Positions 8,578 through 15,769 of a stretch of 62,638 bases of DNA are shown here, in pieces. The DNA comes from Pseudomonadota bacterium. GTDB lineage: Bacteria > Pseudomonadota > Gammaproteobacteria > Burkholderiales > Sulfuriferulaceae. The stretch lies in assembly GCA_021845925.1 (NCBI GenBank), contig JAJZUW010000004.1:189323-251960 (forward strand), written 5' to 3'. The notes beneath the pieces are model-generated. The model made no database searches. It had not been told where the DNA came from and saw nothing but the letters and a program-made list of their open reading frames with translations. The position numbers and the translations under genes were made by a program. Within the stretch, counting starts at the first letter, position 1. The number at the start of each line of letters is the position of its first letter.

Positions 8578-8622
8578 GCCTGTATCGTTTTACTTTACTA
8601 ACGCAACGATACAGGCTTTTTT
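8578..8622 (+). terminator. 12-bp perfect hairpin with T-run at the very start of the early transcript
   Basis: gcctgtatcgtt (8578-8589) pairs exactly with aacgatacaggc (8605-8616), followed by six T. It has the shape of an intrinsic terminator but begins at the predicted transcription start of the promoter immediately upstream. It could be an attenuator, a 5'-end stabilising hairpin, or an operator palindrome for the repressor. Which one cannot be told from sequence. Confidence 0.6.
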
Positions 8623-8702
8623 CGTGAACCATGTCGCCGCCGGCAGCACGAACGTCCACAAGACCCGAGCCCTCCGACGACAGATCATAAGGACCAACAA
8701 CC

Positions 8703-9938
8703 ATGAAGACTTATGCTGACGTTCTACTCCACCTGCCGGTCGATGTGACCCTGCGATGCTATCTCGAAAACCACGGCCTGGCACTGCCTGCCGATTTCGA
8801 CTGGGCCGACGACTCGACAACGACCGAGCGCCTGATCGAAGCAATCCGGGATTGTCCGGACATGGCAGTGCGCGACAGGATCGTGGCAGGGCTTCAGGTC
8901 AGCACGCAACTCGACCATTCTCGCGGAAAAGAGGCCATGTTCCAGATCGGCACCCGGCATTCCGCCGTGTTGCTGGGGCTGATCGCCTGCCGGAGCGACC
9001 TGCATCGGGCATTCTGGCTTTTCGTGCACCATCCCGATCTGTTCGAGCAGGCGGCGGAGATCGAATATGTCGACAGCCACGTCCAGCAGGCCCAGCAGCA
9101 CGATCTGGGGGTAAAAGTGCCGATCCGGCGTGATGATGCATCGATGGCGGCATTCTGTGAAGCCATCAAGGGGTTTTATCAGGCTGAACTCGGTTGCGGA
9201 GAAGTCTGTATCGCGCACATTCTCGACCGGGAGCACGGCACCCAACTGGTCACGGTTCACGCCAAGGATCTGGCCACCATCAGCCTGGAATTTCAGGGTT
9301 CGATTTTGACACGGCGCATCGGCAGTCCCAACATTCACATGGTGCTGGAATATTCCGGGATCACCGGTGTTACGCGCACCATCATTCGTGGTGGCGGCAA
9401 ATATCACGACATGCTGGCGCGGGTTTTTGCGAGACATCTGCTCGGCGCCGATGTCAGCGTCCAGCGCATCAAACCGCCGATGCTCGATCTATCGGCACTG
9501 AAACTCGGGTTTCAGGTACCCCAGGCGATCGATGACGGGTTCGTGGCGCTGCAGGTCAAATCGATCACCGTGATGAGTCCGGACAATGTACTCAAGGCAG
9601 AATTTACCGCCATGGCATCGAGTTTGCATCCGTGCGTCACGAAACTGATCGCCGAGAAACTCCCGCAGGACAATCCGCTTGCCCATCACTGGCAGGTCAA
9701 GGCAGCCTGCATCGATCTTTATTATGCGCCATCTCCCGGCATGCAACGCAGCCCGAAGGTTACCGTAGAGTTGACGAGCCGAGGACGACTGAACCTGCAC
9801 AGGTTCGACGACAAACTGCGCGCCCAGCTGGAAGGCTATCTGGTGCAGATCGGCATCCTCACGGAAAAGCAGACCTTATCGTCGCATGTCGATACGTCCG
9901 GGGAACGACCAGATCTCGTCGATGAGCGCAGCGAATGA
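8703..9938 (+). CDS. Unrecognised first gene of the phage early operon
   Basis: 411 residues; ATG at 8703 after an AAGGACCAACAACC leader, and an ATGA overlap with the next gene. There is no membrane segment or obvious catalytic motif. Visible features are an acidic N-terminal third, a central strand-rich part (LEYSGITGVTRTIIRGGG, then KYHDMLARVFARHLLGADVS) and a C-terminal part with many beta-strand-like stretches (PKVTVELTSRGRLNLHRFDD). Position directly behind the rightward promoter and opposite the repressor is where lambdoid-type phages keep regulatory or host-takeover genes, but this is context only. It forms a two-gene unit with the zinc-ribbon-like gene that follows. Confidence 0.8.
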   Translation: MKTYADVLLHLPVDVTLRCYLENHGLALPADFDWADDSTTTERLIEAIRDCPDMAVRDRIVAGLQVSTQLDHSRGKEAMFQIGTRHSAVLLGLIACRSDLHRAFWLFVHHPDLFEQAAEIEYVDSHVQQAQQHDLGVKVPIRRDDASMAAFCEAIKGFYQAELGCGEVCIAHILDREHGTQLVTVHAKDLATISLEFQGSILTRRIGSPNIHMVLEYSGITGVTRTIIRGGGKYHDMLARVFARHLLGADVSVQRIKPPMLDLSALKLGFQVPQAIDDGFVALQVKSITVMSPDNVLKAEFTAMASSLHPCVTKLIAEKLPQDNPLAHHWQVKAACIDLYYAPSPGMQRSPKVTVELTSRGRLNLHRFDDKLRAQLEGYLVQIGILTEKQTLSSHVDTSGERPDLVDERSE

Positions 9939-10882
9939 TCGGCAACCGCAACGCGGCAGCATGGAAACTTGCGTGCGACCTCTTTGAGCGCGGCGTGCCG
10001 GTCATCGAGTCGGCCCTGTCGGAATCCGAAAGGGATGCGCTGGCGCTGCTGGTCGAGCTCAAGGCGGTCAAGCCAAAGGCAATCGATGCGAGATATCTGC
10101 TCTGCCCCTACTGTCAATTGCACCGGGGTCTGGTCGTTCAAGTCCGCGCAGGACTTGAATGCCATTGTCCTGATTGCGGGCCGGTATCCATCGACAAGCC
10201 GGATACGCGCGCCTGGATGTTCGATACCGACTGGTTGATCCGCAAGCTGCGCGGCGCGCTCGACATCCCGGCGCAGCAGGCGACCGTTTCCCTCACCAGC
10301 GACATCTGGCGCATCGGCAACCATCAGCGCCATCCTGTCATCCTCGGCAAGCATCCTGATCACATCCTTCTACATCCGGGACTTCAATCCAGAGTCAGCG
10401 CACGCAGCACCAATCCTGCCTGGCTGATCACACCCAAGCCGCTGAAGGATGTTTTCGACGATCCGGGCGGCGTGGCCTGGCTGCCGCTGGAGGAGCGATT
10501 CAACCTCCATGGCGGGAATCTGCATTTCATCGAGCCCGGGGAAACATTCCTGTCGAATGATGACAGTCCGACTGCGGTCAACGGCCCCTTCTCAGCCGAC
10601 TTCCATACCGTACATGTGGATGGCTGGCCGCATGGATCCATTTCCTTGTCGGAGGCACAGGCGGCGGTGTTCAAGGCACTGTGGCATTTCAAGGGAATTC
10701 CGCAACTGGCAGAACCAATCATGAACAAGGCCGGCCTCGAAAGTGCCAAGCCGATCGACGTTTTCAAGGTGAAATCGCAAAACAAGGGCGATCCCAAGTA
10801 TGAGGGGCCGCTTCACGCTTACAAAACGTTGGTTGAAACCGATCGTCGATCTGGTAGCTACGCCATGCATTGTGCACGTTAG
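9935..10882 (+). CDS. Zinc-ribbon-containing early protein, unknown function
   Basis: 315 residues, translationally coupled (ATGA) to the 411-residue gene. Residues 53-80 hold a probable zinc ribbon: CPYCQLH, about 20 residues, CHCPDC. The C-terminal 80 residues (SLSEAQAAVFKALWHFKGIP onward to RSGSYAMHCA) look like a winged-helix domain: a helix-turn-helix predicted around EAQAAVFKALW, then a basic wing. Together these suggest a nucleic-acid-binding protein. A hairpin terminator follows at 10912, so the two genes are an independent transcription unit. No named family recognised. Confidence 0.8.
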   Translation: MIGNRNAAAWKLACDLFERGVPVIESALSESERDALALLVELKAVKPKAIDARYLLCPYCQLHRGLVVQVRAGLECHCPDCGPVSIDKPDTRAWMFDTDWLIRKLRGALDIPAQQATVSLTSDIWRIGNHQRHPVILGKHPDHILLHPGLQSRVSARSTNPAWLITPKPLKDVFDDPGGVAWLPLEERFNLHGGNLHFIEPGETFLSNDDSPTAVNGPFSADFHTVHVDGWPHGSISLSEAQAAVFKALWHFKGIPQLAEPIMNKAGLESAKPIDVFKVKSQNKGDPKYEGPLHAYKTLVETDRRSGSYAMHCAR

Positions 10883-10911
10883 CCACAGCCTGATTCAATT
10901 TCACCCCGATT

Positions 10912-10945
10912 AAACGGCGAGCCAGTGCGGTTCGCCGTTTTCATT
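10912..10945 (+). terminator. Hairpin terminator after the two-gene early unit
   Basis: AAACGGCGA (10912-10920) pairs with TCGCCGTTT (10932-10940), followed by TCATTTC. The loop is 11 bases. It sits 30 bases beyond the stop at 10882, consistent with ending that unit before the replication operon. Confidence 0.6.
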
Positions 10946-11010
10946 TCAGGAGTCACTGGCGAACTGGAAGTTTCCGCCGGGTTCGCCATCCAGTCCATCA
11001 ACAGTTCGCC
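10930..11010. repeat. Four copies of GTTCGCC in direct and inverted orientation
   Basis: GTTCGCC occurs at 10930 and 10981 and 11004 on the plus strand and as GGCGAAC at 10958; the last two are GTTCGCCA spaced 23 bases apart. They lie in the promoter region of the next operon, so they could be operator sites for the HTH protein encoded at 11065 or for the XRE repressor. Confidence 0.4.
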
Positions 11011-11064
11011 ACCCGGCATTCACACTTCGCAGCGTTGTTCCTCACCTCACAGAAAGGAGTATCA

Positions 11065-11346
11065 ATGCTGCATTCCACGACACATCACGGTGCATCAGGA
11101 TCAGATCCCTTGCATGTATCCGGGACGCCGATCGAACGTCGCGTCCTGTCCGAAACTGAACTGGCGCATCGCTGGGGCGTGAGCCCCAAAACGCTGCAGC
11201 GCTGGCGGATGGAAGGCCGCGGTCCCAAGTATCTCAAGCTCTCCAAGCGGGTGACCTATCCGCTGGACGCGATCACCGAGTACGAGCGAAGCGCCTTGCA
11301 TCTTTCCACCTCTGAGCGGACCAGCACCGGGAGGGATCGCACATGA
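11065..11346 (+). CDS. Small HTH (MerR/AlpA-like) protein
   Basis: Start placed at the ATG at 11065, which has AAAGGAG 5-9 bases upstream; an upstream TTG is unlikely. 93 residues. The helix-turn-helix is ETELAHRWGVSPKTLQRWRM, followed by the wing EGRGPKYLKLSKRVTYPLDA, typical of AlpA/excisionase-like DNA-binding proteins. With a serine integrase in the same phage, it may serve as recombination directionality factor or as regulator of the replication operon it heads. Overlaps the next gene by ATGA. Confidence 0.85.
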   Translation: MLHSTTHHGASGSDPLHVSGTPIERRVLSETELAHRWGVSPKTLQRWRMEGRGPKYLKLSKRVTYPLDAITEYERSALHLSTSERTSTGRDRT

Positions 11347-11840
11347 ACGCTCCCGTCATCAGCACACAGGACACGTGCCTTTCTTTGGCCGAAATGAGTG
11401 TGGCCCAGATTGCAGCATTGCCTGCCACACAATTGCAGGAAGTACACGGCAATCTGCTCTCGCTGCAGTCGGCCGTCAAAGGACTGCTGGAACGTTTCAA
11501 CGCCGCACTCGACCAGCGTTACGCCGAGCAGGCTCATGCAGATCGTCAGGCCAGTGGACGCGATTTCGGTGTCTGTCACCTCAACGATGGCCCGCTGCGC
11601 ATCACCATCGATGTCCCGAAACTGGTCGCGTGGGATCAGGCCCAACTGGCCGGGATCTCCCAACACATTGCCGCTTCCGGCGACAAGGTCAGCGACTATA
11701 TCGACATCGAGTACTCGGTATCTGAATCCCGCTTCAACGCCTGGCCAGCGACCCTCAAGGAGTCCTTCGCCAAGGCCCGCACCGTCAAACCCGGCAAGGC
11801 CAGCTACCGCCTTGCCCTCGTACAGGAGAACCACCAATGA
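11343..11840 (+). CDS. Conserved phage protein of the replication operon, unknown
   Basis: 165 residues, ATGA-coupled on both sides. The N-terminal third is helical (SLAEMSVAQIAALPATQLQE, ALDQRYAEQAHADRQ); the rest contains DVPKLVAWDQAQLAGISQHI and YIDIEYSVSESRFNAWP. No catalytic motif and no signal peptide. Proteins like this commonly precede phage recombination genes. Function unknown. Confidence 0.75.
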   Translation: MNAPVISTQDTCLSLAEMSVAQIAALPATQLQEVHGNLLSLQSAVKGLLERFNAALDQRYAEQAHADRQASGRDFGVCHLNDGPLRITIDVPKLVAWDQAQLAGISQHIAASGDKVSDYIDIEYSVSESRFNAWPATLKESFAKARTVKPGKASYRLALVQENHQ

Positions 11841-12127
11841 AAACCCCAACCCTGCATCAAGCCCTGCAAAAGAAAATCGGCTCTGTTTACGGCGACAGCC
11901 TGCCTGCCACGATCAAGTTTCAGGATCGCGCCGGCGACATCATCGAAAAGGATCTGGTCGAAGCGACGCTCGATGAAATCGCATTCGCAATGCAACTGCT
12001 GCAAGCCGAAAGCTCCGCCATCCACGCCCGTCGCGGCGCGCTGGAACGTCTGTACAACTTGGCGCGCGAGCATCGTTGTCTCGGCTCCGACTCCGTCGCC
12101 GTGATCGCTGAGGAGGTGACGAAATGA
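11837..12127 (+). CDS. Small phage protein, unknown function
   Basis: 96 residues, mostly alpha-helical, with a C-terminal stretch LDEIAFAMQLLQAESSAIHA. ATGA-coupled to both neighbours in the early operon, so it is almost certainly expressed. No motif recognised. Confidence 0.7.
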   Translation: MKTPTLHQALQKKIGSVYGDSLPATIKFQDRAGDIIEKDLVEATLDEIAFAMQLLQAESSAIHARRGALERLYNLAREHRCLGSDSVAVIAEEVTK

Positions 12128-12873
12128 GCAATATCGTTGCCTTTGATTTTGAGTCGCATGACGTTCGCGTGGTCATCGACCAGGATGGTGATCCATTGTT
12201 TGTCGCGGCAGACCTACTTTCCACGCTGAACCTGGACCGCAAAGCGCTAGAGCGCCTGGACGATGACGAAAAGGGGGTGAGTTCAATTCACACCCCTGGT
12301 GGAATGCAGGAGATGACGGTTGTCAGCGAGTCTGGGCTTTTCAATCTCGTGCTGGGTAGCCGTAAACCCGAAGCCAAACGCTTCAAACGCTGGGTCACGC
12401 ATGAGGTGTTGCCATCGATCCGCAAGACCGGCAGCTACGCAGCGCCCGGCTCGGTTGCGGCACTGCCTGCGCCCACCCAGGATCGCGTGCATGCCATTTT
12501 GATGATCGGCGAGGCGGTCGCCAAAATTCCGGGTGTCAAGGCCGGTATCGCCATGGCCGCGACACTCACTTGCATCCACGACAACACCGGACTCGCCATC
12601 GAGCACCTGCGGCGCGCGTTGCCGTCGTTACAAGAGCCAATCTGCAGTCTGAATCCTACCCAAGTTGGTGAACTCCTGGGATTGTCGGCCCGGTCGGTCA
12701 ATCTGCGCCTGCAGTCGCATGGTTTCCAGTTCAAGAATGAGCGCGACGAATGGGAATTGACCGAGGCCGGAAAAAGCTGGGCTGAAGCACTGCCGTATTC
12801 GCGCAACGGTCATTCCGGGTATCAGATTCTCTGGAATCCGGAAGTGGCCGACATGATCAGGGAGGCCGCATGA
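12124..12873 (+). CDS. Bro-N domain antirepressor
   Basis: 249 residues. The N-terminal 100 residues are a BRO-N/Ant domain: VRVVIDQDGDPLFVAADLLS, the basic QEMTVVSESGLFNLVLGSR segment and KRFKRWVTHEVLPSIRKTGS. The C-terminal half contains a second helix-turn-helix-like part (TQVGELLGLSARSVNLRLQS) and an ANT/KilA-C-like end (TEAGKSWAEALPYSRNGHSG). Such proteins oppose repressors or act as transcription regulators during lytic growth. One of two antirepressor-type genes in this phage. Confidence 0.88.
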   Translation: MSNIVAFDFESHDVRVVIDQDGDPLFVAADLLSTLNLDRKALERLDDDEKGVSSIHTPGGMQEMTVVSESGLFNLVLGSRKPEAKRFKRWVTHEVLPSIRKTGSYAAPGSVAALPAPTQDRVHAILMIGEAVAKIPGVKAGIAMAATLTCIHDNTGLAIEHLRRALPSLQEPICSLNPTQVGELLGLSARSVNLRLQSHGFQFKNERDEWELTEAGKSWAEALPYSRNGHSGYQILWNPEVADMIREAA

Positions 12874-13688
12874 TGAGCCTGCCCATCATTTCTGCTGACC
12901 AGCGCCGCACTGAGAAGCGTGGCGTGAAGATGGCCCTGCTCGGCAAGAGCGGCATCGGCAAGACCACCCAGTTGAAGACCCTGGACACTGACACCACGCT
13001 ATTCATCGATCTGGAGGCAGGCGACCTGGCGGTGGCCGACTGGTCGGGTGACACCATCCGCCCGCGCACCTGGCCGGAGTTCCGCGATCTGGTGGTGTTT
13101 CTCGCAGGACCCAATCCTGCCTTGCCCGCCGATCAGCCGTTTTCGCAGGCGCACTTCGACCACGTCTGCCAGACCTACGGCGAGCCCGCCCAACTGGCGA
13201 AATACCAGACCTACTTCTGCGATTCGATCACGGCACTGTCCCGCCTGTGTTTTACCTGGGCCAAGGCGCAGCCTGCTGCCTACTCCGAGCGTACCGGCAA
13301 GCCGGACAGCCGGGGCAGCTACGGTTTACTCGGACAGGAAATGATCACCGCGCTCACCCACCTGCAGCATGCGCGCGGCAAGAACGTGGTGTTCGTCGCC
13401 ATCCTCGACGAGAAACTGGACGACTTCAATCGCAAGGTGTTCGTGCCGCAGATCGAGGGCAGCAAAACCGCGCTGGAACTCCCCGGCATCGTCGATGAGG
13501 TCGCAACCCTTGCCGAGCTAAAAGCCGAGGACGGCACGAGTTATCGCGCCTTCATCTGCCACACCATGAACCCATGGGGCTTTCCGGCCAAGGACCGTTC
13601 GGGACGCCTCGACATGCAGGAAGAACCCCATTTAGGTCGCCTGATCGCCAAGTGTGCCGCCACCACCAACCCATCTGACAAGGAATGA
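12870..13688 (+). CDS. RecA-like phage ATPase (AAA_24 type)
   Basis: 272 residues. Walker A is GKSGIGKTT at about residues 25-33; a Walker B-like strand is KNVVFVAILDE at about 170-180. An acidic DLEAGDLAV follows the first helix. This fits the phage ATP-binding family that is encoded between an antirepressor and a DUF669-like single-strand-binding protein and is thought to act in recombination or replication. ATGA overlap with the antirepressor; the DUF669-like gene follows after 3 bases. Confidence 0.85.
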   Translation: MMSLPIISADQRRTEKRGVKMALLGKSGIGKTTQLKTLDTDTTLFIDLEAGDLAVADWSGDTIRPRTWPEFRDLVVFLAGPNPALPADQPFSQAHFDHVCQTYGEPAQLAKYQTYFCDSITALSRLCFTWAKAQPAAYSERTGKPDSRGSYGLLGQEMITALTHLQHARGKNVVFVAILDEKLDDFNRKVFVPQIEGSKTALELPGIVDEVATLAELKAEDGTSYRAFICHTMNPWGFPAKDRSGRLDMQEEPHLGRLIAKCAATTNPSDKE

Positions 13689-13691
13689 ATC

Positions 13692-14312
13692 ATGAGCATG
13701 AACTGGAACGATTTCAACGATGCTGAGCAGCAAACCTCTTTCGATCTGATCCCCAAGGGCACCGTCGCCCGCGTACGCATGACGATCAAGCCGGGTGGAC
13801 ATGACGATGCCGAGCGCGGCTGGACGGATGGCTATGCCACCGAATCGTTCGACACCGGCTCCGTCTATCTTGCCGCTGAATTCGTGGTGCTGGCAGGCGA
13901 ATATGCCCGCCGCAAGCTGTGGAGCAACATCGGGCTTTATTCTCCCAAGGGGGATACCTGGGCCAACATGGGCCGCACCTTCATTCGTGCCGTGCTCAAC
14001 TCGGCCAATGGGGTGTTGCCCTCCGATCAGTCGCCCGATGCGCAGAACGCCCGGCGCATTGCGAGCTTCGCGGCGCTGGACGGCATCGAGTTCGTCGCCC
14101 GCATCGATGTGGAGAAGGACAGCAAGGGTGAGAACCGTAACGTCATCAAACTCGCTATCGAGCCCGATCATCCCGATTACGCCGGATTGATGGGCGTGCC
14201 ACCGAAGACGAATCCTGGCGGCGGCACCTCCGGCGCCCCGGCGCAAGTGGCACCAGCCCGGGCAACTCCGGCACGTCCTGCATCGACCGGCAAGCCCGCC
14301 TGGGCTCAGTGA
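13692..14312 (+). CDS. DUF669-like phage DNA-binding protein
   Basis: 206 residues. The first 165 residues fit the DUF669-type phage fold (LIPKGTVARVRMTIKPGGHD, SVYLAAEFVVLAGEYARRKL, then a core ending in NVIKLAIEPDHPDY). The tail is a Gly/Ala/Pro-rich low-complexity stretch ending KPAWAQ, as in single-strand DNA-binding proteins where the C-terminal tip binds partners. Directly follows the RecA-like ATPase, supporting a joint role in strand annealing or replication. Family assignment by resemblance. Confidence 0.7.
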   Translation: MSMNWNDFNDAEQQTSFDLIPKGTVARVRMTIKPGGHDDAERGWTDGYATESFDTGSVYLAAEFVVLAGEYARRKLWSNIGLYSPKGDTWANMGRTFIRAVLNSANGVLPSDQSPDAQNARRIASFAALDGIEFVARIDVEKDSKGENRNVIKLAIEPDHPDYAGLMGVPPKTNPGGGTSGAPAQVAPARATPARPASTGKPAWAQ

Positions 14313-14319
14313 GGAGGCA

Positions 14320-14796
14320 ATGAAATGCTGGATCTGTTCACGCGAAGCGCGTGGCTTTGGCATCACCGACACGCGCTATCCCATCGCCGATCCCAGGCGT
14401 TACCCGATCAACTGGGTGTTCTGCTCGAAACGCTGTCAGGACGTATTTCATCGGCTCTACGGCCTGTACGTGAATGCAGACAACAATGGCAAGGAACCTA
14501 CCATGATTGATACGACCAGACATGAACAGGCCGCGATCCGCCGCTGCCTCAAAGCGTTCGGCGAGGCGGCGGGCGAGATCGGGTACGCCTTGCCGTTAGG
14601 AGACTACAGCGAAGCGCAAGCGCTCAAGGTCTGCGATGCCATCGTTTCCTGCTTCGTGGATGCCATGGCCGAACAGCACGCCTCGACGGCATTTCCTGCG
14701 GTGCGGGGCATGTCTGCTGTGGTGCAGGACCCGTTCGCCGATCTCGAGGACGATCTGCCGTGGGAAGAACCTCAGACCCGGAAAGGCGGTGCGTGA
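14320..14796 (+). CDS. DUF6511-like zinc-binding phage protein
   Basis: 158 residues. Two cysteine pairs near the N-terminus, MKCWICSREARGFG and VFCSKRCQDVFHRLYG, make a probable zinc site; the rest is helical with an acidic end (DPFADLEDDLPWEE). The MKCWIC-start is characteristic of a small phage family placed before the Cas4/RecB-like nuclease gene. Stop and next start overlap as TGATG. Precise function unknown. Confidence 0.7.
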   Translation: MKCWICSREARGFGITDTRYPIADPRRYPINWVFCSKRCQDVFHRLYGLYVNADNNGKEPTMIDTTRHEQAAIRRCLKAFGEAAGEIGYALPLGDYSEAQALKVCDAIVSCFVDAMAEQHASTAFPAVRGMSAVVQDPFADLEDDLPWEEPQTRKGGA

Positions 14797-15551
14797 TGCT
14801 GGACTTCAACTCGCGCCCCAAATTGCATGACCGAATCACCACGCACATCGATGTGGCGCTGACCACCGAACGTGCGGGACAGGAACGGCGCACCTATCTC
14901 GGAGCATCCCGTCTCGGTGTCGCCTGCGATCGGGCGCTGCAATACGAATTTGCCGGAGCACCTGTCGATCCCGATCGTGATTTTGATGGTCGGGTGCTGC
15001 GCATCTTCGAGGTCGGTCACGTGCTGGAAGATCTCGCGATCCGCTGGCTGCGCCTGGCCGGGTTCGATCTGCATACACGCACTCGCTCCGGTAGTCAGTT
15101 CGGCTTCTCTGTCTGTGATGGGCTCATCCAGGGGCACGTGGACGGCATCGTCATGGGCGCGCCCGCCGATCTTGGGTTCTCGTTCCCGATGCTGTGGGAA
15201 ACAAAATCCATGAACGCGCAAAACTGGCGGGATTGCGTGAAGCGCGGCGTGTCGGTAGCCAAGCCGGTCTATGCCGCGCAGATGGCGATCTACCAGGCGT
15301 ACATGGAATCCACGGTCGATGGCATCAGCCGGAATCCTGCGCTCTTTACCGCCATCAACAAGGACACGCAGGAACTGTGGTTCGAACTGGTTCCGTTCGA
15401 TGCGGTACTGGCGCAACGGGCGTCAGATCGTGCAGTAAAAATCATCACCGCCACCGGGCACGGAGAACTGCTGCCCCGGTCATTTTCCGATCCCGCCCAC
15501 CATGAATGCAGGTTCTGCGCGTGGCAGGAACGTTGCTGGAGACCCGCATGA
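14796..15551 (+). CDS. PD-(D/E)XK exonuclease (Cas4/RecB-like)
   Basis: The start ATG at 14796 overlaps the previous stop; about 251 residues. The nuclease core shows GHVDGIV (Asp) near residue 118, then LWETKSMN (Glu and Lys of the ExK motif) near 138, and a QMAIYQAYM helix. The C-terminus has a cysteine pair with HECRFCAWQERCW, reminiscent of the Fe-S cluster of Cas4/AddB-type nucleases. Probable role: 5'-3' resection for phage recombination together with the RecA-like and DUF669-like proteins. Confidence 0.85.
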   Translation: MLDFNSRPKLHDRITTHIDVALTTERAGQERRTYLGASRLGVACDRALQYEFAGAPVDPDRDFDGRVLRIFEVGHVLEDLAIRWLRLAGFDLHTRTRSGSQFGFSVCDGLIQGHVDGIVMGAPADLGFSFPMLWETKSMNAQNWRDCVKRGVSVAKPVYAAQMAIYQAYMESTVDGISRNPALFTAINKDTQELWFELVPFDAVLAQRASDRAVKIITATGHGELLPRSFSDPAHHECRFCAWQERCWRPA

Positions 15552-15769
15552 AAAGCCAATTAAAGAAAACGATTCTACAGGCTGAACCTTTCGTCGATGC
15601 GCGCGAAGCGGCATACACGATGAACCTGCCCATGTACTACCTGACCAATGCCGCCCAGCGCAAGCGGATGGCGATTCCGCATTACCACATCGGACGGATG
15701 GTACGCTTCAAATTGTCTGAACTCGAGGCGTGGCTGTCAGCTAGGAGCGAGGAGGACAACCATGCTTGA
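15548..15769 (+). CDS. Small HTH/excisionase-like protein
   Basis: ATG at 15548 overlaps the nuclease stop (ATGA). 73 residues: FVDAREAAYTMNLPMYYLTN then RKRMAIPHYHIGRMVRFKLS and ELEAWLSAR, the pattern of excisionase-type winged helix (HTH_17) proteins. It may be a DNA-binding loader for the primase-helicase that follows or a second candidate directionality factor. Overlaps the primase start by 8 bases. Confidence 0.75.
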   Translation: MKSQLKKTILQAEPFVDAREAAYTMNLPMYYLTNAAQRKRMAIPHYHIGRMVRFKLSELEAWLSARSEEDNHA

